Positions 8,633-17,312 are shown, counted from the stretch's first letter. The stretch: DNA of 64,000 nucleotides from Telmatospirillum siberiense (GCF_002845745.1 NZ_PIUM01000033.1:1-64000), one strand, 5' to 3'. Made by a program: numbers and translations. Notes: a model not told the origin generated them from the sequence alone.

Positions 8633-9324
8633 TAGCGGGCGAATTCGTTGCGCCGCTGGAGATGGCGAACCAGCATCGAGGCGGCGAAGCACATGATGAA
8701 ATAGACGACGGCGGCGAAAAGATACATCTCGACCAGACGGCCGTCACGCTGGGCGACCTTACCGGCGGCCCCCAGAAAGTCGGTGATGGAGACCACATAG
8801 ACCAGCGAGGTATCCTGGAAAAGCACGATGGTCTGGGTGAGCAGCAGCGGCACCATATTGCGGAAGGCCTGCGGCAGCACGACATAGCGCATCGACTGCA
8901 TATAGCCGAGACCCACGGCGCGGGCGGCAGCCAGTTGCCCACGCGAGATGGACTGAATACCGGCCCGCATGATTTCGCTGAAATAGACCGCCTCGACCAG
9001 GGTGAAGGTGATCAGCGCCGAGGAAAAGGCGCCCACGGCGATGGGGCGTTCGGCGCCGGTCAGCCACTGACCGATATAGGGCACCAGAAAATAGAACCAG
9101 AAAATCAGCAGCACCAGGGGCAACGAACGCACGAACTCGACATAGCCGATGATCAGGCGGGGCAGCACGGGCACCGGCGAGAGACGGATCACCGCCAGGA
9201 TGGTCCCGAGGATGCCGGCCAGCAGCGTGGCGAGGCCGGTCAGCAACAAGGTGAATCCCATTCCGTCGATGAGCAGATAGCTCAACGAACGGCGGATCAC
9301 GTCGAAGTCGAAATTGGCGAACAT
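8632..9324 (-). CDS. gltK: Amino-acid ABC transporter permease (GltK type)
   Basis: A 230-aa inner-membrane permease of the HisMQ family with about five transmembrane helices. The EAA loop region appears in EIMRAGIQSISRGQLAAARAVG, followed by the LPQAFRNMVPLL segment that contacts the ATPase. It pairs with the permease encoded 16 bp upstream to form the translocation channel. Its match to glutamate/aspartate GltK proteins is good (FVRSLPLVLLIFWFYFL), consistent with transport of D-glutamate or acidic amino acids. Confidence 0.9.
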   Translation of the reverse strand: MFANFDFDVIRRSLSYLLIDGMGFTLLLTGLATLLAGILGTILAVIRLSPVPVLPRLIIGYVEFVRSLPLVLLIFWFYFLVPYIGQWLTGAERPIAVGAFSSALITFTLVEAVYFSEIMRAGIQSISRGQLAAARAVGLGYMQSMRYVVLPQAFRNMVPLLLTQTIVLFQDTSLVYVVSITDFLGAAGKVAQRDGRLVEMYLFAAVVYFIMCFAASMLVRHLQRRNEFAR

Positions 9325-9340
9325 CGGCGGCGTCTCCCCC

Positions 9341-10060
9341 TCAGCGACCGGTCAGAGACACGCGGCGCTCCAGCGTCCGCATGGCGATCACCACCACCAT
9401 ATTGATCACCATGTACATGATGGTGGCGGCGGTGAAGGACTCGAAGACTTGGAACGAGAATTCCTGCATGGCGCGCGCCCGCGCCGTCAGTTCGAGAAGG
9501 CCGATGGTGAGCGCCACCGAGGTGTTCTTGATGGTATTGAGGAATTCCGAGGTGAGCGGCGGCAAGATGATGCGGTAGGCCATCGGCAGCAGCACATAGC
9601 GATAGGTCTGGGCGACGGTAAGACCCAGGGCCTTGCCGGCCATGGACTGGCCCCGCGGCAGGGCGCCGATGCCCGCCCGCACCTGTTCGGCGACGCGCGA
9701 CGAGGTGAAGAACCCGACCCCGGCCACCGCCGAATAGAAGGCGGCGTTGGGCATTTGCTTCATCCACAGGCCCAATCCGTGCGGCAACAGTTCGGGCAGG
9801 ACGAAATACCAGAGGAACAACTGAACCAGCAGCGGGATATTGCGGAAAAGCTCGACATAGGCCCCGGCCAGCCATTGCAACGGCCGGATCGGCAAGGTGC
9901 GCGCGATGCCCACCACGGAGCCCACCACCAGTCCCACCGCCCAGGCGGCCAGCGAGGTGAGAATGGTCCACCACAGCCCGGAGAGCAGCATGTCCAGATA
10001 GGTGCCCGTGCCCTCGGGCGAAAGCTCCCAGAAGATCTGCCAGTTCCAATGATAGTTCAT
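9341..10060 (-). CDS. gltJ: Amino-acid ABC transporter permease (GltJ type)
   Basis: A 239-aa HisMQ-family permease. The N-terminus MNYHWNWQIFWE and the YVELFRNIPLLVQLF segment are characteristic of GltJ. The ATPase-contacting loop (RVAEQVRAGIGALPRGQ) and YVLLPMAYRIILPPL follow. It would act with the other permease, the ATPase and the binding protein. A 14-bp palindrome lies between it and the binding-protein gene, as often seen where the binding protein must be made in excess. Confidence 0.9.
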   Translation of the reverse strand: MNYHWNWQIFWELSPEGTGTYLDMLLSGLWWTILTSLAAWAVGLVVGSVVGIARTLPIRPLQWLAGAYVELFRNIPLLVQLFLWYFVLPELLPHGLGLWMKQMPNAAFYSAVAGVGFFTSSRVAEQVRAGIGALPRGQSMAGKALGLTVAQTYRYVLLPMAYRIILPPLTSEFLNTIKNTSVALTIGLLELTARARAMQEFSFQVFESFTAATIMYMVINMVVVIAMRTLERRVSLTGR

Positions 10061-10125
10061 AGTCGTCTTTTTCCCCGAAGCGGCCGCGGTTTCATGAACG
10101 CCGTTCAGATAGATCTTGTCCCACC

Positions 10126-10154
10126 GTCATGGCCGGGACGGTCCCGGCCATGAC
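10126..10154. repeat. 14-bp palindrome between gltI-like and gltJ-like genes
   Basis: GTCATGGCCGGGAC (10126-10139) and its exact complement (10141-10154) flank a single base. The core GGCCGGG resembles the other CCGGGC palindromes scattered in the window. In the minus-strand transcript it would fold directly after the binding-protein gene and could protect that message from 3' decay. Confidence 0.6.
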
Positions 10155-10164
10155 AACACCCCTT

Positions 10165-11082
10165 TTAGTTCGCCACGTAGGAGGCCGGATCCGGCGAATC
10201 GGATGGTTGGGCGAAGGCCTTTTTCATGGCCGCGTCCATCGGCACGTTCAGCACCAGACCCTTGGGCGGGATCGGCTGGGTGAACCACTTTTCATAGATC
10301 TTGACGCCTTCCGGGCTCTTGTAGAGATCGGCGGTCGCCTTGTCGACCAGGGCTTTGAAGGCGGGATCGTCCTTGCGCAGCATGATGCCGTAAGGCTCGG
10401 GCAGCGAGAAACTGTCCTTCGAGATCTCGTAGGCGGCGGGCTCCTTCGAACCGGCGATCAGGCCGGCCAGCAGGATATCGTCCATGACGAAGGCGGCGGC
10501 GCGGTCGGTTTCCACCAGCAGGAAGCCTTCGGCATGATCCTTGGAGGGCAGCACGGTCAGCCCCAGGCCACGCTCGGCATTGGCTTCGACGACCTGCTTG
10601 ATGTTGGTGGTCCCCGAGGTCGAAGCAACGGTCTTGCCCTTAAGGCCCTCGATGCCGGTAATCTTGTTGGCCTTCTTCGAAACGAAGCGGCTGGCGGTCA
10701 GGAAGTGGCTGTTGGTGAAGGCCACCTGTTTCTGACGATCGACATTGTTGGTGGTCGAGCCGCACTCCAGGTCGATGGTGCCGTTGGCCATCAGGGGGAT
10801 ACGGGTCGAGGAGGAGACGGGGTTGAGCTTGACCTCGAGCTTGTCCAGCTTGAGATCGGCCTTCACCGCATCGACGATCTTGTAACAGATGTCCATGGCG
10901 TAGCCGACGGGCTTCTGGTTGTCGTCGAGATAGGAGAAGGGCACGGACGATTCGCGGTACCCCAGGGTGATCGATCCGGTCTCCTTGATCTTTTTCAAGG
11001 TTCCGGTCAGATCCTCGGCGGCGGCCGGAGAGGCGGCCAAGGCGCCGGCGACCACCCAGAGGAGCAGTGGTTTCACGCGCAT
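10165..11082 (-). CDS. gltI: Amino-acid ABC transporter substrate-binding protein (GltI type)
   Basis: A 305-aa periplasmic binding protein with a Sec signal (residues about 1-23, ASPAAAED). The GltI-like body has GYRESSVPFSYLDDNQKPVGYAMDIC split over the first lobe, the NGTIDLECGSTTNN motif, and KGKTVASTSGTTN. The family binds glutamate/aspartate; context argues for D-glutamate here. ATG 11082 is preferred to GTG 11085: AGGAG is seven bases upstream, and the ATG overlaps the stop codon of the upstream lysR gene (TGATG), which suggests translational coupling. Confidence 0.9.
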   Translation of the reverse strand: MRVKPLLLWVVAGALAASPAAAEDLTGTLKKIKETGSITLGYRESSVPFSYLDDNQKPVGYAMDICYKIVDAVKADLKLDKLEVKLNPVSSSTRIPLMANGTIDLECGSTTNNVDRQKQVAFTNSHFLTASRFVSKKANKITGIEGLKGKTVASTSGTTNIKQVVEANAERGLGLTVLPSKDHAEGFLLVETDRAAAFVMDDILLAGLIAGSKEPAAYEISKDSFSLPEPYGIMLRKDDPAFKALVDKATADLYKSPEGVKIYEKWFTQPIPPKGLVLNVPMDAAMKKAFAQPSDSPDPASYVAN

Positions 11083-12044
11083 CACGGTTCTCCTAATATC
11101 GTTGAGGTCATGAGAAAATCAGGTTCGGAGTCGAAGTCGGTATCGGATCTGCGTCCGTCGCCGCCGCCCAGCAGCGCCCAGAGCCGGGACACCGAGCGGC
11201 GATGGTTGGCGCGGTCCTTGAAAGCCACCACCTTGAGCGGCAGCGTCCACATGTCTCCCTCGATCGCCGTCAGCCGGCCGGTGCCGGCCAGCGCCGTGCT
11301 GTCGGGTAGCCAGGCGACGCCATGGCCGGCCAGGGCCATGTCGCGGAGCACGTCGGACATGTCGTTTTCCAGGATGCGGGTCCCCGTCACGCGGGCGTCG
11401 GCGGTCTCGAAGATCAGATCGACCAGCCGGGCGAAATAGACCCCCACCGAATACATCAGCAACGGCACCGGACGCTCGGGCGTCCCCGGCAAGCCGAAGC
11501 CCCGGGCCAGCAGTTCCGGACTGGCGTAAGGGCGAAGCATCTCCGTTTCGACCACCACCCGGTCGTAGCGGTCGGGATCCAGCTCGATCGGTTGCTGGTC
11601 GCTCAGGTAGCAGAACATCAGGTCGGCATTGCCGGCGGTGAGAGCGGTCACCAGATCATGAATATTGCCCAGCGCCACCGTCGAACTTAACGGCTGCTGG
11701 TCCGACCAGGATTTCCACCAATGCGGAAGCCGCGTGGTGGCCAGAACGAAAGGCAGGGCGATGCGGACATGTTCGCGCCCCGGCGTCGCCTTGCCGGCGA
11801 CCTCGTGGCGGGCTTCGATCACCTGTTGCAGGATGTCTCCGGCATGCTGACGGAACTGCTCGCCCTCGGCCGTCAGGCGGGTGGGGAATACGCTGCGGTC
11901 GATCAGCGCCACCCCCAACCAGGATTCGAGGGACTGGATACGGCGGCTGAAGGCGGCCTGGGACAGGTTGCGGCGCTCGGCGGCGCGCGTGAAGTTCCCC
12001 GTCTCGGCGACGGCCAGGAAATCCTGCAGCCAGCGGATGTCCAT
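11082..12044 (-). CDS. dgcR: LysR-family regulator of the D-glutamate locus
   Basis: A 320-aa LysR-type regulator: winged-helix domain at residues about 1-60 (DIRWLQDFLAVAETGNFTRA, SQAAFSRRIQSLE) and a periplasmic-binding-like effector domain after it. ATG 12044 has GGAGGGG seven bases upstream; GTG two codons earlier is the alternative. It heads the minus-strand operon and is divergent from dgcN, the usual layout for DgcR, the reported regulator of D-glutamate catabolism. Two copies of a 21-bp palindrome in the divergent region are its likely binding sites. The regulator assignment is inferred from context. Confidence 0.8.
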   Translation of the reverse strand: MDIRWLQDFLAVAETGNFTRAAERRNLSQAAFSRRIQSLESWLGVALIDRSVFPTRLTAEGEQFRQHAGDILQQVIEARHEVAGKATPGREHVRIALPFVLATTRLPHWWKSWSDQQPLSSTVALGNIHDLVTALTAGNADLMFCYLSDQQPIELDPDRYDRVVVETEMLRPYASPELLARGFGLPGTPERPVPLLMYSVGVYFARLVDLIFETADARVTGTRILENDMSDVLRDMALAGHGVAWLPDSTALAGTGRLTAIEGDMWTLPLKVVAFKDRANHRRSVSRLWALLGGGDGRRSDTDFDSEPDFLMTSTILGEP

Positions 12045-12144
12045 CAGCACGCCCCTCCACGGGAGGAGCGGCGAAGGTTATGGACAGGATATGGGTCATT
12101 CGAATTTCGCATAGGCCAATGGTAAGCAGAGGAAAGCGTGCCTG

Positions 12145-12165
12145 CCAATGCAAGTTTTGCATCAT
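12145..12165. promoter_or_regulatory. Candidate LysR operator, copy 1 (imperfect)
   Basis: CCAATGCAA, 3 nt, then TTGCATCAT. The inner AATGCAA-N3-TTGCAT is the same as copy 2; the outermost bases of the right arm differ. It lies about 100 bp upstream of the lysR start, so autoregulation is plausible. Confidence 0.6.
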
Positions 12166-12224
12166 TTTTGATCTTTCTTCATTATTGCCTATAATATGTG
12201 CTTTTGCTGAAAAAATAGCCGGCA

Positions 12225-12415
12225 ATTGCGTTTTTTTGGATCACGGATGAACGCCGGCGGGCCCCGATGAACGCGGATGAAAATGACACCACAGGCATTC
12301 CGATCCCTTCCCTGGCAGGCGTTGCCCAAGAGTGAAAATCGCCGGCGGCGCGACGGCGTCCCTCCGCGCTCATCGAGACCCATCGGCGTGCATCCTTTGT
12401 TTTTCACATCTCGCC
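12225..12415. repeat. Imperfect inverted repeat between the two operators
   Basis: The left flank (T-run, then GGATCACGGATGAACGCC and CGATGAACGCGGATG) is roughly mirrored by the right flank (CGCGCTCATCGAGACCCATC, GGCGTGCATCC, then a T-rich run). It looks like an old foldback element of about 190 bp. There is no coding signal in 12051-12539, so this stretch explains much of the 495-bp divergent region. Confidence 0.4.
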
Positions 12416-12450
12416 ACCGAGCCGCCACCCCACCGAAGACGCAAGAAATC

Positions 12451-12471
12451 CCAATGCAAAAGTTGCATTGG
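12451..12471. promoter_or_regulatory. Candidate LysR operator, copy 2 (perfect palindrome)
   Basis: CCAATGCAA and TTGCATTGG are perfect 9-bp arms around AAG. The T-N11-A core fits LysR-type boxes. It lies 69 bp before the dgcN start and shares its core with copy 1 at 12145. Confidence 0.68.
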
Positions 12472-12539
12472 CCGGCGGCGCCGGGCCGTTTCATGATGTG
12501 GACCACGCCATCAATCGCATCGGTTCCAGAGGACCTGCC

Positions 12540-13547
12540 ATGAACATTCCCCAGCCCTATCTCATGTTTCTCGGCGACGTGCCGGATCAATTGGCCGCCA
12601 AGACGGCCGCCGGAATCGCCGATTGGCGCCCCGAATGGTGCGTTGGACAATTGCGCCTGACCGGCTGCAAAGCCGATCTCTCCATCCCCGACCTGACCAT
12701 CGCCGAGGCCAAAGCCAAGGGCGTCCGCACCCTGGTGCTGGGCGTAGTCAATGCCGGCGGCGTGCTGCCCGATCATTGGATCGGCGTCGTCGTCCAGGCC
12801 CTTGAAGCCGGCATGGACGTCGCCAGCGGATTGCACACCCGCCTGGGCAGCGTCCCCGCCATCGCCGAGGCCGCCCAGCGTTACGGCCGGCAATTGTTCG
12901 ACGTGCGCCATTCGGATCAGCATTTCGCCACCGGCAAAGGGGTGAAGCGTTCAGGCCGGCGCGTTCTGACCGTCGGCACCGATTGCTCGGTGGGCAAGAA
13001 ATACACCGCGCTCGCCCTGGAAAAGGAAATGCGCGCCCGTGGCATGAAGGCCGACTTCCGCGCCACCGGCCAGACCGGCGTGTTCATTTCGGGACGCGGC
13101 GTCGCCCTCGACGCGGTGGTTGCCGATTTCATCGCCGGAGCCGCCGAATGGCTGTCGCCCGCCGCCGAACCCGATCATTGGGACCTGATCGAGGGCCAGG
13201 GATCGCTGTTCCATCCCTCCTTCGCCGGAGTCACCATGGGATTGCTGCACGGCGCCCAGCCCGACGCCTTCGTCGTCTGCCACGAACCGACACGGACCAA
13301 GATGCGGGGCGTCGAACGCCCCCTGCCCTCGATCGCCGAGGTGATCGACCTGACCGTCCGCTGCGGCCAGGTGACCAGCCCGGGCATCCGACCGCTCGGC
13401 ATCGCCGTCAACACCAAGGCTTATGACGAGGCGACGGCGCGCGCCTATCTCGACGGGCTGGCCCGCGACCATGGCCTGCCGGCCACCGATCCGATCCGTT
13501 TCGGCGTCGGCGGCCTGGTCGACGCCTTGCAGGCGAAATTTTCGTAA
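12540..13547 (+). CDS. dgcN: D-glutamate N-acetyltransferase DgcN (DUF1611)
   Basis: A 335-aa DUF1611 protein. It has the N-terminal Rossmann-like half, then a P-loop-like segment GTDCSVGKKYTA at 146-157, EGQGSLFHPSF, and VCHEPTRTKMRG. DUF1611 members called DgcN acetylate D-glutamate to N-acetyl-D-glutamate, using acetyl-CoA, as the first step of a D-glutamate catabolic route described in Proteobacteria. The next gene encodes the partner racemase. ATG 12540 has AGAGGA seven bases upstream; a longer in-frame start at 12468 would place the operator palindrome inside the gene. Confidence 0.88.
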   Translation: MNIPQPYLMFLGDVPDQLAAKTAAGIADWRPEWCVGQLRLTGCKADLSIPDLTIAEAKAKGVRTLVLGVVNAGGVLPDHWIGVVVQALEAGMDVASGLHTRLGSVPAIAEAAQRYGRQLFDVRHSDQHFATGKGVKRSGRRVLTVGTDCSVGKKYTALALEKEMRARGMKADFRATGQTGVFISGRGVALDAVVADFIAGAAEWLSPAAEPDHWDLIEGQGSLFHPSFAGVTMGLLHGAQPDAFVVCHEPTRTKMRGVERPLPSIAEVIDLTVRCGQVTSPGIRPLGIAVNTKAYDEATARAYLDGLARDHGLPATDPIRFGVGGLVDALQAKFS

Positions 13548-13639
13548 CACCCCGTCTCGTTGCGGGCGCAGGCGAAGCGATCCGGCTTTCACGGGCCCAC
13601 TAGAGCGATTTGCGACCACGTTGGGTCACTTACCTTTTC

Positions 13640-13698
13640 GTCATTGCCGGGCTTGACCCGGCAATCCATGGACCCCCGGATCAAGTCCGGGGGTGACG
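13640..13698. repeat. Double REP-like palindrome
   Basis: Two adjacent palindromes: TTGCCGGG/CCCGGCAA around CTTGA (13644-13664) and CCCCCGGA/TCCGGGGG around TCAAG (13673-13693), bounded by GTCAT and GTGACGG. The same kind of unit recurs at about 63900-63935. It sits in the 245-bp gap between dgcN and dgcA and could shape expression of the two genes. Confidence 0.7.
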
Positions 13699-13792
13699 GA
13701 AAAAACGATGATCCAATATGATCGCAAACCGCTATAGCCTCCGGATTGCTTCACTTTCGCCCCGCGACGACAAGCTTTGAGAGAGGCTTTCC

Positions 13793-14779
13793 ATGCCCAC
13801 GCCCATTTTGAGCGTCGTCACCGAACATTGGCCGATCGCCGGCGGCTTTACCATTTCACGCGGCAGTCGCACCGAGGCGGTGGTGGTGGTCGCCACGCTG
13901 GATGATGGAACGGTGCGGGGGCACGGCGAATGCGTCCCCTACGCCCGCTATGGTGAAACGGTGGAAGGCGTCGCGGCGGCCATCGAGGCGATGGCGCCGC
14001 TGATCGCCGGCGGCCTGACCCGGCGCGATCTCGCGGCGCGCATGCCGGCCGGGGCGGCCCGCAACGCATTGGACGCCGCTTTTTGGGATTTCGAGGCCAA
14101 GGCATCGGGCCACCGGGTCTGGAACCTGGCCGGCATCGCCGCCCCGAAGCCGGTGACCACCGCCTTCACCCTGAGCCTGGGTTCCCCCGATTCCATGGCG
14201 GCGGCGGCGGAAAAGGCCGCCGGACGCCCCCTCTTGAAAATCAAGCTGGGCGGTGCCGGCGACGACCGCCGCATCGCCGCCGTCCGCGCCGCCGCCCCCG
14301 CGGCCACCCTGATCGCCGACGCCAACGAGGCCTGGACGCCGGAGGTTTTCGCCGTCAACCTCGCCGCCTGCGAAAAAGCCGGCGTGGCGCTGATCGAACA
14401 GCCGCTGCCGGCCGGACAGGATGCCTTCCTGGAGACGGTGAAAAGCCCCATCGCCTTTTGCGCCGACGAAAGCTTCCACGGCCGCGACGGTCTGGCGGCC
14501 ATGCGCAACCGCTATCAGGCGGTCAATATCAAGCTGGACAAGACCGGCGGCCTGACCGAGGCCCTGGCGGTGGCCAACGCCGTCCGCGAGGCGGGCCTCG
14601 ACATCATGGTGGGCTGCATGCTGGGAACCTCTCTCGCCATGGCCCCGGCCTTCCTGCTGACGCCGCAGGCCCGCTTCGTCGATCTCGACGGCCCGCTACT
14701 GCTGTCCCGCGACCGCGATCCCGGCATCGCCTACGAGGGCAGCACCATGCAGCCCTTCGGATCACGCATCTGGGGTTGA
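13793..14779 (+). CDS. dgcA: N-acetyl-D-glutamate racemase DgcA (enolase superfamily)
   Basis: A 328-aa enolase-superfamily enzyme of the dipeptide-epimerase branch. The catalytic KxK is at K149/K151, metal ligands are in DANEAW (D176), EQPLP (E202) and ADES (D225), and the opposing base lies in NIKLDKTGG (K247). In the DgcN/DgcA route it converts N-acetyl-D-glutamate to N-acetyl-L-glutamate, which can feed arginine synthesis or be deacetylated. GAGAGAGG precedes ATG 13793. On its own L-Ala-D/L-Glu epimerase would be a reasonable call; the dgcN neighbour decides for DgcA. Confidence 0.85.
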   Translation: MPTPILSVVTEHWPIAGGFTISRGSRTEAVVVVATLDDGTVRGHGECVPYARYGETVEGVAAAIEAMAPLIAGGLTRRDLAARMPAGAARNALDAAFWDFEAKASGHRVWNLAGIAAPKPVTTAFTLSLGSPDSMAAAAEKAAGRPLLKIKLGGAGDDRRIAAVRAAAPAATLIADANEAWTPEVFAVNLAACEKAGVALIEQPLPAGQDAFLETVKSPIAFCADESFHGRDGLAAMRNRYQAVNIKLDKTGGLTEALAVANAVREAGLDIMVGCMLGTSLAMAPAFLLTPQARFVDLDGPLLLSRDRDPGIAYEGSTMQPFGSRIWG

Positions 14780-14900
14780 CCCGGCGCACAGTCCCTCTTG
14801 CATCCGCTCCGCCCGCGCCTCCTTCGGGTGCCGTCGGATATTGAGCCCTGATGGCAATTAATTGCTGGGAGAGGAAAGAGTCTTTCTTCAATAATCCACT

Positions 14901-14917
14901 ATTCTAGTATTCTAGAA
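14901..14917. promoter_or_regulatory. Repeated ATTCTAG motif before the amidase operon
   Basis: ATTCTAG occurs twice eight bases apart, the second copy inside the palindrome TTCTAGAA, just before the Shine-Dalgarno of the amidase gene. Two CTAG tetramers so close together in GC-rich DNA are unusual. It could be an operator; this is weak evidence. Confidence 0.25.
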
Positions 14918-14928
14918 GGAAATGGATT

Positions 14929-16323
14929 ATGTCGAGCGGCACCGACCTCCCCCATTTGAGCGCGACCGAACTCGTCGCCGCTTACGGCACCCGGCAATTG
15001 TCACCGGTCGAGGTGACCAGGGCCATACTCGACCACATCCTGGCGGAAAATCCCAAGGTCAACGCTTTCGCCTTCCTGGCCCCGGCGGACGAGGTCCTGG
15101 AAACAGCCCGGCAATCCGAACGACGCTGGGCGCAGGGCACCCCCCTCGGCCCGGTCGATGGCGTCCCCGCGGCGATCAAGGACCTGCTGCTCACCCGAGG
15201 CTGGCCCACATTGCGCGGCAGCCTCGCGGTCCATGCGGAACAGCCCTGGGCCGAGGACGCCCCCGCCGTCGCGCGCCTGCGCGAACAGGGCGCGATACTG
15301 CTCGGCAAGACCACGACGGCGGAATTCGGCGCCAAGGGCGCGACCGACACACAGCGTCACGGCGTGACCCGCAACCCCTGGAACACGGCGAGGACGCCCG
15401 GCGGCAGCAGCGGCGGATCGGCGGCCGCGGCGGCCCTGGGATTCGGACCGATCCAGATCGGCACCGATGGCGGCGGGTCCATCCGCCAGCCGGCATCCTT
15501 CACCGGCCTCGTCGGATTCAAACCCAGTTTTGGACTGGTGCCGGGCTATCCCGCGTCGTTCCGCGGCTCCCTTTTTCATGTCGGTCCCCTCGCCCGTTCG
15601 GTCGCGGACGTTGCCCTGATCCTGAACGGCATCGCCCGCCCCGATCACAGGGACTGGCTCTCCCAACCCCATGACGGCCGAGACTGGCGCCTGGGCCTGG
15701 AGGGTGGCGTCACGGGACTGCGCATCGCCTTCAGCCCCGATCTGGGATATGCCCGAGTGAATGCCGAGGTGGCGACCATCATCGCCGAAGCGACCGACGT
15801 ATTCCGCTCCCTGGGCGCGACGGTGGAGCAAGCCTCTCCCGGCTTCACCGATCCCTTCGACGTTTATTACGGCCTGTCCGCCGCCGGCGCGGCGAGGCTG
15901 GTCGACAGCTTCACTCCGGAAGACCGCGACCGTATCGGCCCGAACCTGAGGGCCATGGCCGACGCCGGACGCAAGATCGACCTCGGCGCCTATCTCGGAC
16001 TTCAGGACGAACGCGCGGCCCTCGGCCGGCTCCTGGAGGGCTTTCACCATGATTGGGATCTACTGATCACCCCCACCACCGCCAACTCCGCGCCCGGTGT
16101 CGACGAAACACCCGGGCGGGGGTTTTTCACCTATCCGTTCAACCTCACCAAGCAGCCAGCCATCTCGATTCCGGCGGGAACGACGGCTGCCGGGCTGCCG
16201 GTCGGATTGCAGATCGTCGGTCCTCGCCTGCACGGAGATTCTCTGGTCCTAAGGGCGGCGCGCGCTTTCGAACGGGTCCACCCCTTCACATTGCCCAAGA
16301 CCGCCAAAGGAGACCGCTCATAA
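14929..16323 (+). CDS. Amidase (amidase-signature family)
   Basis: A 464-aa amidase-signature hydrolase. The catalytic Lys is in AAIKDLL, the cis-Ser in GGSSGGSAAAAA, and the nucleophilic Ser in GTDGGGSIRQPA, so the Ser-Ser-Lys triad is complete. There is no signal peptide, so it acts in the cytoplasm on an imported amide. AAGGAA precedes ATG 14929. Its stop overlaps the start of the binding-protein gene by one base (TAATG), so the genes are translationally coupled. Substrate is not evident; the operon suggests a small amide or urea-type nitrogen compound. Confidence 0.88.
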   Translation: MSSGTDLPHLSATELVAAYGTRQLSPVEVTRAILDHILAENPKVNAFAFLAPADEVLETARQSERRWAQGTPLGPVDGVPAAIKDLLLTRGWPTLRGSLAVHAEQPWAEDAPAVARLREQGAILLGKTTTAEFGAKGATDTQRHGVTRNPWNTARTPGGSSGGSAAAAALGFGPIQIGTDGGGSIRQPASFTGLVGFKPSFGLVPGYPASFRGSLFHVGPLARSVADVALILNGIARPDHRDWLSQPHDGRDWRLGLEGGVTGLRIAFSPDLGYARVNAEVATIIAEATDVFRSLGATVEQASPGFTDPFDVYYGLSAAGAARLVDSFTPEDRDRIGPNLRAMADAGRKIDLGAYLGLQDERAALGRLLEGFHHDWDLLITPTTANSAPGVDETPGRGFFTYPFNLTKQPAISIPAGTTAAGLPVGLQIVGPRLHGDSLVLRAARAFERVHPFTLPKTAKGDRS

Positions 16324-17312
16324 TGATTTTCAGGCATCAACTGCGCCGCGCCATCAGCGCCCTGATCGCGGCCCTGGCGCTGTCTCCGCTGTCAATCGCG
16401 CCTCTGCATGCAGAGGACATCGCCATCGGCGAAGGGCTGTCCATTGCATGGGTGCCCTTCTTCGTCGCCGACGAAAAGAAATTGTGGGACGACCAGGGAT
16501 TGACGGCCAAAAGTACCCTATTCGCTTCGGGGCGTCTGGTCCTGGACGCCCTGACCGGGGGTCATGTGATCCTGGGCACCGCCGCCGAAACACCGGTCAT
16601 GTTCGCCAGCGTCAATAACCTGCCGGTACGGATCGTCGCCACCATGAACCGCTATGAATGCTTCGACGTGGTGGCGGCCAAGGACATCCGGAGCATCCAG
16701 GATCTCAAGGGCCGCAAGATCGGTTACGCCCAGGGCACCAATTCCCACTATTATCTCTTCAAGCTTTTGGACAAGGCCGGCCTGAAGTTCTCGGATGTCA
16801 CCGCCATCAGCCTCAATCCCGGCGATTTCGTCAGCAGCCTGTCCAACGGCGCCATAGACGCCTTCATCTGGACGGAACCGCACCAGAGCCAAGCGGCCGC
16901 CCTGCCCGGCGGCGGCTTTCACGTCATCCGCACCCCGGGGCTCTACAACACCTATTCCAGTATCATCGCGCTGCAATCCACCCTGGACGAAAAGCCGGAA
17001 TTGGTGGTCAATGCTTTGAAAGCGCTGATCACCGCCGACCGCGTGGCCAAGGAAAACCCGGAAGAAGCCATCCGGATCGTCGCCGAAAAGGTCAAGCTGG
17101 ATCCGGCAATCGCCCGTGCCCTGTGGCCCAACCTGCACCTCGACATCGATCTCGACCGACAATCCCTGGTGGCCGAACTGGAGAACCAGGCGCGCTGGGC
17201 CAGCGCCAACAATCTGGTCCGTCCCGATGCCAAGCTTCCCGACTTCAACACTGTGGTGGTGTCGGGGCCACTGGAGGCGGCACGCTTGCAGCTCAAAGCC
17301 GTGCAAAAGTGA
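16323..17312 (+). CDS. NitT/TauT-type ABC substrate-binding protein
   Basis: A 329-aa periplasmic binding protein with a Sec signal (about residues 1-30, ending PLHAED) and an NMT1/SsuA-like body: LSIAWVPFFVADEKKLW, LKGRKIGYAQGTNSHYYL, NGAIDAFIWTEPH. Family members bind nitrate, sulfonates, taurine, thiamine precursors or amide-like compounds. It starts at ATG 16323, overlapping the amidase stop, and its own stop overlaps the permease start. The flanking amidases suggest an amide ligand. Confidence 0.87.
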   Translation: MIFRHQLRRAISALIAALALSPLSIAPLHAEDIAIGEGLSIAWVPFFVADEKKLWDDQGLTAKSTLFASGRLVLDALTGGHVILGTAAETPVMFASVNNLPVRIVATMNRYECFDVVAAKDIRSIQDLKGRKIGYAQGTNSHYYLFKLLDKAGLKFSDVTAISLNPGDFVSSLSNGAIDAFIWTEPHQSQAAALPGGGFHVIRTPGLYNTYSSIIALQSTLDEKPELVVNALKALITADRVAKENPEEAIRIVAEKVKLDPAIARALWPNLHLDIDLDRQSLVAELENQARWASANNLVRPDAKLPDFNTVVVSGPLEAARLQLKAVQK

